In this document: in pieces, positions 51,708 to 63,488 of the stretch
Position numbering within the stretch: the stretch's first letter is position 1
Layout of the letters: each line of letters begins with the position of its first letter
From: Gadus chalcogrammus
Lineage: Eukaryota; Chordata; Actinopteri; Gadiformes; Gadidae
Reading direction: 5' to 3'
NCBI RefSeq assembly: GCF_026213295.1
Contig: NC_079419.1
Span: 20,650,830 to 20,714,829 of the forward strand
Length of the DNA: 64,000 nt
Translations under genes and position numbers: made by a program
Notes under the pieces: model-generated
What the model saw: only the letters and a program-made list of their open reading frames with translations
The model's database searches: none
Told to the model about the DNA's origin: nothing

Positions 51708-52293
51708 CTGTGAGATCACATGTGTCTTGAAAAAAAAGTAATACACCCAAAAAAAACCTGCGCGTTAAATAACCTTGACATTGATGCCTTCAAATGTTGA
51801 TAGAAAGTAGCCGTATTTCATTCCCCACTGATAAATAACACATGATTTAAATTCTAGGGCTCCCTCCCTTTCAGTCCCACCTGAATCATCTCCTTTCAAC
51901 CCTTAACCTTATCTCTGAGCGTATGAATTCTCCTGGGTTCTGGAAAAGGGGAAAAGGGCCCCCCTTAAGAACAAGCTTTCCTCTCCCTGTGGCCCCCTTA
52001 AATGTTGATTGGTAAAAAAAAGATAGCAAAATAGGGCTTTTAAGAAAAAAACTATGTCCATGTTATGATCGTATCTAAGCTCCAAAATACTTCCAATTCC
52101 AAGAAAAGCACTTTAGCCAGCTAGCTCTTCTTCCAGACACTCCGTACTCAAGTCAACGGAATTAAATGGTTGGATGGGAAATCACAGAGCAGTTCTATCA
52201 AATCTACTCTTGGAAACACAGTTGATTTTTTTCACTCAACATAGGTTAATAGTATGGGCTGATGCTTGACCTGGTGTTCAGTAAATATCAGCT

Positions 52294-52367
52294 CGTCCCT
52301 AGGTGGGCTTGAACCACCAACCTTTCGATTAACAGTCGAACGCGCTAACCAATTGCGCCACATGGAC
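52294..52367 (-). tRNA. tRNA-Asn(GTT), acceptor-stem variants
   Basis: 74 nt, loop CTGTTAA. The 5' end is GTCCATG and the 3' strand TAGGGAC, leaving one mismatch in the acceptor stem. No close oligo-T. Confidence 0.75.
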
Positions 52368-52958
52368 CGATGAGGGGAATTACATGCGTCTTGAAAAAAA
52401 ACTAATACACCCAAAAAAAACCTGTGCGTTAAATCACCTCGACATTGATGTCTTCAAATGTTGATAGAAAGTAGCCGTATTTCATTCCCCACTGATAAAT
52501 AACACATGATTTAAATGCTAGGGCCCCCTCCCTTTCAGTCCCACCTGAATTATCTCCTTTCAACCCTTAACCTTATCTCTGAGCGTATGAATTCTCCTGG
52601 GTTCTGGAAAAGGGGAAAAGGGGGGAGCCCCCCTTAAGAACAAGCTTTCCTCTCCCTGTGGCCCCCTTAAATGTTAATTGGTAAAAAAGATAGCAAAATA
52701 GGGCTTTAAAGAAAAAAACTATTTCCATGTTATGATCGTAAGACAAGGTGAAATGGATCATATCTAAACTCCTAAATACTTCCAATTCCTAGATAGCACT
52801 TTAGCCAGCTAGCTCTACCAGACACTCCGTACTCAAGTCAACGGAAGTAAATGGTTGAACGGGAAATGACAGAGCTGTTCTATCAAATCTACTATTGGAA
52901 ACACAGTTGATTTTTTTCACTTAACAAAGGTTAATGCTATGGGCTGATGCTTGACCTG

Positions 52959-54463
52959 GGGCCGTATTCACAAAGCATTTTATCTTACCGCTAGGAGTGC
53001 TCCTAACTCGCGCTAAAACATTTTACGTAGGAGTTTTTTCTTAAAAGTTATTCACAAAGCCGCTGAGACCTACTCTTACTAAGGATAAATCACAAAGAGT
53101 GAACTAAGAGTGACGCGCCGTTGCTATGGATTACGTCAATTCTCGTGCACGAGTTTAGAAGCGGTCAGTTCGGTGATTGGTTGTTCAGACGAGCCCACTG
53201 AATCACCGAAAAACAAGGAAATAGCCTAGGCTAGAAATGAATTCCTATTAAGTAGTTATAGTGCAGTTAGCAGAATACACGCATGATGACAATTTTGTGC
53301 AGACCACGATAATGACGTTGTAGCCTGCACGTTCAAGAGAGAGAGAAAGCAAACAATACAAATACGTAAAATCTAAAAGAAAATAAATGTTACGAACTAC
53401 CCAAGTGTTGACTGATTTGTGCCAAGGTGTTTACCTAAAATGTGTTTTCAAAGTGATCCCTAAATGCCTGTCCACTCGGTTCCACACGGCCAAATTCCTT
53501 GTAATGTTGATCGCCATCATCATCATCATCATCATCGTCTGGCTGTGGAATGTTCCTCCGCTTGCAGAGGTTGTGTAGAATGGCACATACAGTGATTACT
53601 GTGCTTGCCCTCTCTGGGGTGAGGCGTATTTCGCCGTGGAGGACATGGAGGAAACCGACGTTTCATCTGCCCAATTCCTCTCTCCACAACATTTCGTGTA
53701 TGTTTGTGTGCTCTAGCAAAGAGCCAATACGATGTGTTTTACGCATAGGACTAATCTGCGTAATCACTTACATGTTACACTTTAACTGTGCTCCCGGTTG
53801 TGGATTGAGGTAGGGTGTCTAGAGCCACGTCTTGCATGGATAGTCACTGTCACCCAGCAAGTGACACCCAACTGGTACATCTCAAAAAGCTGCCTCAGAC
53901 CGCTCACCATTAAAATGCGCGAATCATGGGTAGCTGAAGATCCAGGCCACTTTGCAACAACATCCAGTAGGCTATGTTAAAATTTGCATCAAAAACAACC
54001 TGCATGTTGATGGAATGCACTTTCTTCCTATTGACGAACACGTCCTCGTCTTTTGATGGCGCAATTATTTTTATTTTTTAGAAGTTATATATATTTTTTT
54101 ATAACTTATAATTGTTATAACATTTTATTTCGGGACTAATCGGATTATTCCTGTTAGTCGGGGATGTTATTGCATCGCGCATTAACTCCACAATAAATTG
54201 AATACCCTAACATTTCGTCTCGCAGGCATTTTAAGATTCTTTGTGAATAGGTCTTACTGAGTTAGGAGTCCTCTTGAGGACTTTTAAGCTCTCCTAGACT
54301 TAGGTGCTACTTTTAGTCCTAAAATACTTTGTGAATTGCTCTTAGTGAAAAAAGTTAGGAGTCCTAAATTTAAGAGTGACACGCCCATTATTTTTAGGAG
54401 TTACTCCTAAATTCGCCAGTTAGGACCTACTTTTAGCCCTAAGATCCTTTGTGAATACGGCCC
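52959..54463 (-). mobile_element. Harbinger element inserted in one tRNA unit
   Basis: The 1505-bp element has ends GGGCCGTATTCACAAAG and CTTTGTGAATACGGCCC, flanked by CTG (52956-52958, 54464-54466). It lies about 20 bp beyond the 3' end of the tRNA at 54487. CTTAGGAGTCCT-type motifs recur near both ends. It carries a decayed transposase. Confidence 0.9.
53490..54060 (-). pseudogene. decayed Harbinger DDE transposase
   Basis: Minus-strand fragments KWPGSSATHDSRI, SGLRQLFEMYQ, then (after a frameshift) LLGDSDYPCKTW with an in-frame TAG and TPYLNPQPG match the second-Asp region of Harbinger nucleases. Further pieces lie towards 53490. Several stops and shifts are present; a GAT-trinucleotide run (53516-53536) lies inside. 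Confidence 0.7.
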
Positions 54464-54486
54464 CTGGTGTTCAGTAAATATCAGCT

Positions 54487-54566
54487 CGTCCCTGGGTAGG
54501 CTTGAACCACCAACCTTTCGATTAACAGTCGAACGCACTAACCAATTGCGCCAAAGCTACAGAGAC
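54487..54566 (-). pseudogene. tRNA-Asn(GTT) with 6-nt insertion
   Basis: The insertion between acceptor and D stems (5' GTCTCTGTAGCTTTGGCGC) would disrupt the fold. The rest follows consensus with one change (GTGCG). Confidence 0.85.
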
Positions 54567-55179
54567 CTATGTGGGAAATCACATGTGTCTTGAAAAAAAA
54601 GTAATACACCCAAAAAAAAACTGCGTTAAATCACCTCGACATTGATGCCGTCAAATGTTGATAGAAAGTAGCCGTATTTAATTCCCCACTGATAAATAAC
54701 CCATGATTTAAATTCTAGGGCCCCCTTCCTTTCAGTCCCACCTGAATCATCTCCTTTCAACCCTTAACCTTATCTTTGAGCGTATGAATTCTCCTGGGTT
54801 CTGGAAAAGGGGAAAAGGGGGGAGCCCCCCTTAAGAACAAGCTTTCCTCTCCCTGTGGCCCCCTTAAATGTTAATTGGTAAAAAAAGATAGCAAAATATG
54901 GCTTTCAAGAAAAAAACTATTTCCATGATATGATCGTAACACAAGGTGAAATGGATCATATCTATGCTCCTAAATACTTCCAATTCCTAGAAAGCACTTT
55001 AGCCAGCTAGCTCTTCTTCCAGACACTCCGTACTCAAGTCAACGGAAGTAAATGGTTGGACGGGAAATGACAGAGCAGTTCTATCAAATCTACTCTTGGG
55101 AAGACAGTTGATTTTTTTCACTTAACAAAGGTTAATAGAATGGGCTGATGCTTGACCTAGTCTTCAGTAAATATCAGCT

Positions 55180-55253
55180 CGTCCCTGGGTGGGCTTGAAC
55201 CACCAACCTTTCGATTAACAGTCGAACGCGCTAACCAATTGCGCCACAGAGAC
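55180..55253 (-). tRNA. tRNA-Asn(GTT)
   Basis: A 74-nt consensus copy with all stems paired. The trailer is GATATTTACTG, without a T4 run. Confidence 0.9.
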
Positions 55254-55863
55254 CCATGTAGGAAATCACATGTGTCTTGAAAAAAAATTAATACACCCAA
55301 AAAAAAACTGCGTTAAATCACCTCGACATTGATGCCGTCAAATGTTGATAGAAAGTAGCCGTATTTAATTCCCCACTGATAAATAACCCATGATTTAAAT
55401 TCTAGGGCCCCCTTCCTTTCAGTCCCACCTGAATCATCTCCTTTCAACCCTTAACCTTATCTTTGAGCGTATGAATTCTCCTGGGTTCTGGAAAAGGGGA
55501 AAAGGGGGGAGCCCCCCTTAAGAACAAGCTTTCCTCTCCCTGTGGCCCCCTTAAATGTTAATTGGTAAAAAAAGATAGCAAAATATGGCTTTTAAGAAAA
55601 AAACTATTTCCATGTTATGATCGTAAGACAAGGTGAAATGGATCATATCTAAACTCCTAAATACTTCCAATTCCTAGATAGCACTTTAGCCAGCTAGCTC
55701 TTCCAGACACTCCGTACTCAAGTCAACGGAAGTAATTGGTTGGACAGGAAATTACAGAGCAGTTCTATCAAATCTACTCTTGGAAACACAGTTGATTATT
55801 TTCACTTAACAAAGGTTAATGGTATGGGCTGATGCTTGACCTGGTGTTCAGTAAATATCAGCT

Positions 55864-55937
55864 CGTCCCTGGGTGGGCTTGAACCACCAACCTTTCGATT
55901 TACAGTCGAACACGCTAACCAATTGCGCCACAGAGAC
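55864..55937 (-). tRNA. tRNA-Asn body with anticodon GTA (Tyr)
   Basis: Identical in type to 49083-49156: loop CTGTAAA, anticodon at 55901-55903, and the same linked D-side change (GCGTG). Its spacer also matches that unit, so both descend from one block duplication. Confidence 0.8.
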
Positions 55938-56548
55938 CTATGTGGTAATACACATGTGTCTTGAAAAAAAAGTAATACGCCCAAAAAAGACGTGCGTTAA
56001 ATCACCTCGACATTGATGTCTTCAAATGTTGATAGAAAGTAGCCGTATTTCATTCCCCACTGATAAATAACCCATGATTTAAATTCTAGGGCCCCCTCCC
56101 TTTCAGTCCCACCTGAATAATCTCCTTTCAACCCTTAACCTTATCTCTGAGCGTATGAATTCTCCTGGGTTCTGGAAAAGGGGAAAAGGGGGGAGCCCCC
56201 CTTAAGAACAAGCTTTCCTCTCCCTGTGGCCCCCTTAAATGTTAATTGGTAAAAAAAGATAGCAAAATATGGCTTTTAAGAAAAAAAACGATTTCCATGT
56301 TATGATCGTAAGACAAGGTGAAATGGATCATATCTAAACTCCTAAATACTTCCAATTCCTAGATAGCACTTTAGCCAGCTAGCTCTTCCAGACACTCTGT
56401 ACTCAAGTCAACGGAAGTAAATGGTTGGACGGGAAATGACAGAGCAGTTCTATCAAATCTACTCTTGGAAACACAGTTGATTTTTTTCACTTAACAAAGG
56501 TTAATGGTATGGGCTGATGCTTGACCTGGTGTTCAGTAAAAATCAGCT

Positions 56549-56622
56549 CGTCCCTGGGTGGGCTTGAACCACCAACCTTTCGATTAACAGTCGAACGCGC
56601 TAACCAATTGCGCCACAGAGAG
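56549..56622 (-). tRNA. tRNA-Asn(GTT), position 1 changed, with nearby T5 terminator
   Basis: The 5' base is C instead of G, which breaks the first acceptor pair; the remainder is consensus. TTTTT follows 7 nt after the 3' end, as in 49765-49838. Confidence 0.75.
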
Positions 56623-57227
56623 CTATGTGGAAAACCACATGTGTCTTGAAAAAAAAGTAATACACCCAAAAATAAACTGCGTTAAATCACCTCGACATTG
56701 ATGCCGTCAAATGTTGATAGAAAGTAGCCGTATTTAATTCCCCACTGATAAATAACCCATGATTTAAATTCTAGGGCCCCCTTCCTTTCAGTCCCACCTG
56801 AATCATCTCCTTTCAACCCTTAACCTTATCTTTGAGCGTATGAATTCTCCTGGGTTCTGGAAAAGGGGGGAGCCCCCCTTAAGAACAAGCTTTCCTCTCC
56901 CTGTGGCCCCCTTAAATGTTAATTGGTAAAAAAAGATAGCAAAATATGGCTTTTAAGAAAAAAACTATTTCCATGATATGATCGTAACACAAGGTGAAAT
57001 GGATCATATCTAAGCTCCTAAATACTTCCAATTCCTAGAAAGCACTTTAGCCAGCTAGCTCTTCTTCCAGACACTCCGTACTCAAGTCAACGGAAGTAAA
57101 TGGTTGGACGGGAAATGACAGAGCAGTTCTATCAAATCTACTCTTGGAAACACAGTTGATTTTTTTCACTTAACAAAGGTTAATGGTATGGGCTGATGCT
57201 TGACCTGGTGTTCAGTAAATATCAGCT

Positions 57228-57301
57228 CTTCCCTGGGTGGGCTTGAACCACCAACCTTTCGATTAACAGTCGAACGTGCTAACCAATTGCGCCACAGAGA
57301 C
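57228..57301 (-). tRNA. tRNA-Asn(GTT), position 72 changed
   Basis: 74 nt. The 3' acceptor C72 is A, breaking the first pair, and a D-side base is changed (GCACG). No T4 run. Confidence 0.7.
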
Positions 57302-57912
57302 CTATCTGGGAAATCACATGTGTCTTGAAAAAAATGTAATACACCCAAAAAAAACCTGTGCGTTAAATCACCTCGACATTGATGTCTTCAAGTGTTGATA
57401 GAAAGTAGCCGTATTTCATTCCCCACTGATAAATATCACATGATTTAAATGCTAGGGCCCCCTCCCTTTCAGTCCCACCTGAATCATCTCCTTTCAACCC
57501 TTAACCTTATCTCTGAGCGTATGAATTCTCCTGGGTTCTGGAAAAGGGGAAAAGGAGCCCCCCTTAAGAACAAGCTTTCCTCTCCCTGTGGCCCCCTTAA
57601 ATGTTAATTGGTAAAAAAAGATAGCAAAATATGGCTTTTAAGAAAAAAACTATTTCCATGATATGATCGTAACACAAGGTGAAATGGATCATATCTAAGC
57701 TCCTAAATACTTCCAATTCCTAGAAAGCACTTTAGCCAGCTAGCTCTTCTTCCAGACACTCCGTACTCAAGTCAACGGAAGTAAATGGTTGGACGGGAAA
57801 TGACAGAGCAGTTCTATCAAATCTACTCTTGGAAACACAGTTGATTTTTTTCACTTAACAAAGGTTAATGGTATGGGCTGATGCTTGACCTGGTGTTCAG
57901 TAAATATCAGCT

Positions 57913-57986
57913 CGTCCCTGGGTGGGCTTGATCCACCAACCTTTCGATTAACAGTCGAACACGCTAACCAATTGTGCCACAGAGAC
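57913..57986 (-). tRNA. tRNA-Asn(GTT), T-loop and D-stem variants
   Basis: 74 nt. The B-box reads GGATCAAGCC (T54 changed to A), and GGCAC replaces GGCGC in the D stem. Promoter strength and stability are probably reduced. Confidence 0.65.
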
Positions 57987-58596
57987 CAATGTGGGAAACC
58001 ACATGTGTCTTGAAAAAAAAGTAATACACCCAAAAAGAAAATGCGTTAAATCACCTCGACATTGATGCCGTCAAATGTTGATAGAAAGTAGCCGTATTTA
58101 ATTCCCCACTGATAAATATCACATGATTTAAATGCTAGGGCCCCCTCCCTTTCAGTCCCACCTGAATCATCTCCTTTCAACCCTTAACCTTATCTCTGAG
58201 CGTATGAATTCTCCTGGGTTCTGGAAAAGGGGAAAAGGGGGGAGCCCCCCTTAAGAACAAGCTTTCCTCTCCCTGTGGCCCCCTTAAATGTTAATTGGTA
58301 AAAAAAGATAGCAAAATAGGGCTTTAAAGAAAAAAACTATTTCCATGTTATGATCGTAAGACAAGGTGAAATGGATCATATCTAAACTCCTAAATACTTC
58401 CAATTCCTAGATAGCACTTTAGCCAGCTAGCTCTTCCAGACACTCCGTACTCAAGTCAACGGAAGTAAATGGTTGGACGGGAAATGACAGAGCTGTTCTA
58501 TCAAATCTACTATTGGAAACACAGTTGATTTTTTTCACTTAACAAAGGTTAATGGTATGGGCTGATGCTTGACCTGGTGTTCAGTAAAAATCAGCT

Positions 58597-58670
58597 CGTC
58601 CCTGGGTGGGCTTGAACCTCCAACCTTTCGATTAACAGTCGAACGCGCTAACCAATTGCGCCACAGAGAC
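58597..58670 (-). tRNA. tRNA-Asn(GTT), with nearby T5 terminator
   Basis: 74 nt, consensus except one T-stem base (GGAGGTTC). A TTTTT run starts 7 nt after the gene. Confidence 0.88.
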
Positions 58671-59282
58671 CTATGAGGGAAATCACATGTGTCTTGAAAA
58701 AAATGTAATACACCCAAAAAAAACCTGTGCGTTAAATCACCTCGACATTGATGTCTTCAAATGTTGATAGAAAGTAGCCGTATTTCATTCACCACTGATA
58801 AATATCACATGATTTAAATGCTAGGGCCCCCTCCCTTTCAGTCCCACCTGAATCATCTCCTTTCAACCCTTAACCTTATCTCTGAGCGTATGAATTCTCC
58901 TGGGTTCTGGAAAAGGGGAAAAGGGGGGAGCCCCCCTTAAGAACAAGCTTCCCTCTCCCTGTGGCCCCCTTAAATGTTAATTGGTAAAAAAAGATAGCAA
59001 AATAGGGCTTTAAAGAAAAAAACTATTTCCATGTTATGATCGTAAGACAAGGTGAAATGGATCATATCTAAACTCCTAAATACTTCCAATTCCTAGATAG
59101 CACTTTAGCCAGCTAGCTCTTCCAGACACTCCGTACTCAAGTCAACGGAAGTAAATGGTTGGACGGGAAATGACAGAGCTGTTCTATCAAATCTACTATT
59201 GGAAACACAGTTGATTTTTTTCACTTAACAAAGGTTAATGGTATGGGCTGATGCTTGACCTGGTGTTCAGTAAATATCAGCT

Positions 59283-59362
59283 CGTCCCTGGGTAGGCTTG
59301 AACCACCAAACTTTCGATTAACAGTCGAACGCGCTAACCAATTGCGCCAATGCTACAGAGAC
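59283..59362 (-). pseudogene. tRNA-Asn(GTT) with 6-nt insertion
   Basis: The same insertion class as 54487-54566, with one base different (GTAGCATTGG), plus TTTGG instead of GTTGG in the variable/T-stem region. Confidence 0.85.
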
Positions 59363-59974
59363 ATATGTGGGAATTCACATGTGTCTTGAAAAAAAGTAAT
59401 ACACCCAAAAAAAAACTGTGTTAAATCACCTCGACATTGATGCCGTCAAATGTTGATAGAAAGTAGCCGTATTTAATTCCCCACTGATAAATAACCCATG
59501 ATTTAAATTCTAGGGCCCCCTTCCTTTCAGTCCCACCTGAATCATCTCCTTTCAACCCTTAACCTTATCTTTGAGCGTATGAATTCTCCTGGGTTCTGGA
59601 AAAGGGGAAAAGGGGGGAGCCCCCCTTAAGAACAAGCTTTCCTCTCCCTGTGGCCCCCTTAAATGTTAATTGGTAAAAAAAGATAGCAAAATATGGCTTT
59701 TAAGAAAAAAACGATTTCCATGTTATGATCGTAAGACAAGGTGAAATGGATCATATCTAAGCTCCTAAATACTTCCAATTCCTAGAAAGCACTTTAGCCA
59801 GCTAGCTCTTCTTCCAGACACTCCGTACTCAAGTCAACGGAAGTAAATGGTTGGAAGGGAAATGACAGAGCAGTTCTATCAAATCTACTCTTGGAAACAC
59901 AGTTGATTTTTTTCACTTAACAAAGGTTAATGGTATGGGCTGATGCTTGACCTGGTGTTCAGTAAATATCAGCT

Positions 59975-60048
59975 CGTCCCTGGGTGGGCTTGAACCACCA
60001 ACCTTTCGAATATCAGTCGAACACACTAACCAATTGCGCCACAGAGAC
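59975..60048 (-). tRNA. tRNA-Asn body with anticodon GAT (Ile)
   Basis: The loop is CTGATAT between paired TTCGA/TCGAA stems, so the anticodon (60012-60014) is GAT. A D-side base is changed (GTGTG). No T4 run. Eukaryotic nuclear tRNA-Ile normally uses AAT or TAT. Confidence 0.7.
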
Positions 60049-60661
60049 CAAAGTGGGAAACCACAAGTGTCTTGAAAAAAAAGTAATACACCCAAAAAAA
60101 AAAAGCGTTAAATCACCTCGACATTGATGCCGTCAAATGTTGATAGAAAGTAGCCGTATTTAATTCCCCACTGATAAATAACCCATGATTTAAATTCTAG
60201 GGCCCCCTTCCTTTCAGTCCCACCTGAATCATCTCCTTTCAACCCTTAACCTTATCTCTGAGCGTATGAATTCTCCTGGGTTCTGGAAAAGGGGAAAAGG
60301 GGGGAGCCCCCCTTAAGAACAAGCTTTCCTCTCCCTGTGGCCCCCTTAAATGTTAATTGGTAAAAAAAGATAGCAAAATATGGCTTTTAAGAAAAAAACT
60401 ATTTCCATGTTATGATCGTAACACAAGGTGAAATGGATCATGTCTAAGCTCCTAAATACTTCCAATTCCTAGAAAGCACTTTAGCCAGATAGCTCTTCTT
60501 CCAGACACTCCGTACTCAAGTCAACGGAAGTAAATGGTTGGACGGGAAATGACAGAGCATTTCTATCAAATCTACTATTGGAAACACAGTTGATCTTTTT
60601 CACTTAACAAAGGTTAATGGTATGGGCTGATGCTTGACCTGGTGTTCAGTAAATGTCAGCT

Positions 60662-60735
60662 CGTCCCTGGGTGGGCTTGAACCACCAACCTTTCGATTAA
60701 CAGTCCAACGCGCTAACCAATTGCGCCACAGATAC
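60662..60735 (-). tRNA. tRNA-Asn(GTT), weakened stems
   Basis: The 5' end is GTATCTG and the anticodon stem TTGGA opposes TCGAA, giving mismatches in two stems. Probably degenerate. Confidence 0.6.
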
Positions 60736-61349
60736 AGATGTGTGACATCACATGTGTCTTGAAAAAAAAGTAATACACCCAAAAAAAACCTGTGCGTCAA
60801 ATCACCTCGCCATTGATGCCTTCAAATGTTGATAGAAAGTAGCCGTATTTCATTCCCCACTGATAAATAACATATGTTTAAATTCTAGGGCCCCCTCCCT
60901 TTCAGTCCCACCTGAATCATCTCCTTTCAACCCTTAACCTTATCTCTGAGCGTATGAATTCTCCTGGGTTCTGGAAAAGGGGAAAAGGGGGGAGCCCCCC
61001 TTAAGAACAAGCTTTCCTCTCCCTGTGGCCCCCTTAAATGTTAATTGGTAAAAAAAGATAGCAAAATATGGCTTATAAGAAAAATACTATTTCCATGTTA
61101 TGATCGTAAGACAAGGTGAAATGGATCATATCTAAGCTCCTAAATACTTCCAATTCCTAGAAAGCACTTTGGCCAGCTAGCTCTTCTTCCAGACACTCCG
61201 TACTCAAGTCAATGGAAGTAAATGGTTGGATGGGAAATGACAGAGCAGTTCTATCATATCTACTCTTGGAAACACAGTTGATTATTTTCACTTAACAAAG
61301 GTTAATGGTATGGGCTGATGCTTGACCTGGTGTTCAGTAAATATCAGCT

Positions 61350-61423
61350 CGTCCCTGGGTGGGCTTGAACCACCAACCTTTCGATTAACAGCCGAACGCG
61401 CTAACCAATTGCGCCACAGAGAC
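61350..61423 (-). tRNA. tRNA-Asn(GTT)
   Basis: 74 nt, consensus except anticodon-stem base 31 (TTCGG), which still pairs by wobble. No T4 run. Confidence 0.88.
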
Positions 61424-62033
61424 CTATGAGGGAAATCACATGTGTCTTGAAAAAATGTAATACACCCAAAAAAAACCTGTGCGTTAAATCACCTCGACAT
61501 TGATGTCTTCAAATGTTGATAGAAAGTAGCCGTATTTCATTCCCCACTGATAAATAACACTTGATTTAAATGCTAGGGCCCCCTCCCTTTCAGTCCCACC
61601 TGAATCATCTCCTTTCAACCCTTAACCTTATCTCTGAGCGTATGAATTCTCCTGGGTTCTGGAAAAGGGGAAAAGGGGGGAGCCCCCCTTAAGAACAAGC
61701 TTTCCTCTCCCTGTGGCCCCCTTAAATGTTAATTGGTAAAAAAGATAGCAAAATAGGGCTTTAAAGAAAAAAACTATTTCCATGTTATGATCGTAAGACA
61801 AGGTGAAATGGATCATATCTAAACTCCTAAATACTTCCAATTCCTAGATAGCACTTTAGCCAGCTAGCCCTTCCAGACACTCCGTACTCAAGTCAACGGA
61901 AGTAAATGGTTGGACGGGAAATGACAGAGCTGTTCTATCAAATCTACTATTGGAAACACAGTTGATTTTTTTCACTTAACAAAGGTTAATGGTATGGGCT
62001 GATGCTTGACCTGGTGTTCAGTAAATATCAGCT

Positions 62034-62113
62034 CGTCCCTGGGTGGGCTTGAACCACCAACCTTTCGATTAACAGTCGAACGCGCTCACCAATTGCGCCA
62101 AAGCTACAGAGAC
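62034..62113 (-). pseudogene. tRNA-Asn(GTT) with 6-nt insertion
   Basis: Same insertion as 54487-54566, plus a D-loop change (GGTGAGC). Confidence 0.85.
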
Positions 62114-62725
62114 CTTTGAGGAAAATCACATGTGTCTTGAAAAAAATGTAATACACCCAAAAAAAACCTGTGCGTTAAATCACCTCGACATTGATGTCTT
62201 CAAATGTTGATAGAAAGTAGCCGTATTTCATTCCCCACTGATGAATATCACATGATTTAAATGCTAGGGCCCCCTCCCTTTCAGTCCCACCTGAATCATC
62301 TCCTTTCAACCCTTAACCTTATCTCTGAGCGTATGAATTCTCCTGGGTTCTGGAAAAGGGGAAAAGGGGGGAGCCCCCCTTAAGAACAAGCTTCCCTCTC
62401 CCTGTGGCCCCCTTAAATGTTAATTGGTAAAAAAAGATAGCAAAATAGGGCTTTAAAGAAAAAAACTATTTCCATGTTATGATCGTAAGACAAGGTGAAA
62501 TGGATCATATCTAAACTCCTAAATACTTCCAATTCCTAGATAGCACTTTAGCCAGCTAGCTCTTCCAGACACTCCGTACTCAAGTCAACGGAAGTAAATG
62601 GTTGGACGGGAAATGACAGAGCTGTTCTATCAAATCTACTATTGAAAACACAGTTGATTTTTTTCACTTAACAAAGGTTAATGGTATGGGCTGATGCTTG
62701 ACCTGGTGTTCAGTAAATATCAGCT

Positions 62726-62805
62726 CGTCCCTGAGTAGGCTTGAACCACCAACCTTTCGATTAACAGTCGAACGCGCTAACCAATTGCGCCAAAGCTACA
62801 GAGAC
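62726..62805 (-). pseudogene. tRNA-Asn(GTT) with 6-nt insertion
   Basis: Same insertion class; the 3' acceptor/T-stem side reads CCTACTCAGGGAC. Confidence 0.85.
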
Positions 62806-63414
62806 CTATGTGGGAAATCACATGTGTCTAGAAAAAAAAGTAATACACCCAAAAAAAAATGCGTTAAATCACCTCGACATTGATGCCGTCAAATGTTGAT
62901 AGAAACTAGCCGTATTTAATTCCCCACTGATAAATAACCCATGATTTAAATTCTAGGGCCCCCTTCCTTTCAGTCCCACCTGAATCATCTCCTTTCAACC
63001 CTTAACCTTATCTTTGAGCGTATGAATTCTCCTGGGTTCTGGAATAGGGGAAAAGGGGGGAGCCCCCCTTAAGAACAAGCTTTCCTCTCCCTGTGGCCCC
63101 CTTAAATGTTAATTGGTAAAAAAAGATAGCAAAATAGGGCTTTAAAGAAAAAAACTATTTCCATGTTATAATCGTAAGACAAGGTGAAATGGATCATATC
63201 TAAACTCCTAAATACTTCCAATTCCTAGATAGCACTTTAGCCAGCTAGCTCTTCCAGACACTCCGTACTCAAGTCAACGGAAGTAAATGGTTGGACGGGA
63301 AATGACAGAGCTGTTCTATCAAATCTACTATTGGAAACACAGTTGATTTTTTTCACTTAACAAAGGTTAACGGTATGGGCCGATGCTTGACCTGGTGTTC
63401 AGTAAATATCAGCT

Positions 63415-63488
63415 CGTCCCTGGGTGGGCTTGAACCACCAACCTTTCAATTAACAGTCGAACAAGCTAACCAATTGTGCCACAGAGAC
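63415..63488 (-). tRNA. tRNA-Asn(GTT), D-stem and anticodon-stem variants
   Basis: 74 nt, with GGCAC in the D stem, GCTTG after it, and a G-U pair in the anticodon stem (TTGAA). Last copy before the window edge. Confidence 0.65.

Noticed and set aside
53550..53813. Plus-strand 87-residue frame in the Harbinger element
   Set aside because: It is antisense to recognisable transposase fragments on the minus strand.
49021..60800. Repeated ~60-residue minus-strand frames beginning MGVLLFFQD (for example 49021-49203, 55802-55984, 60600-60800)
   Set aside because: Each lies across the tRNA gene of a unit; the conserved peptide part is the translated tRNA. They are shadows, not a protein family.
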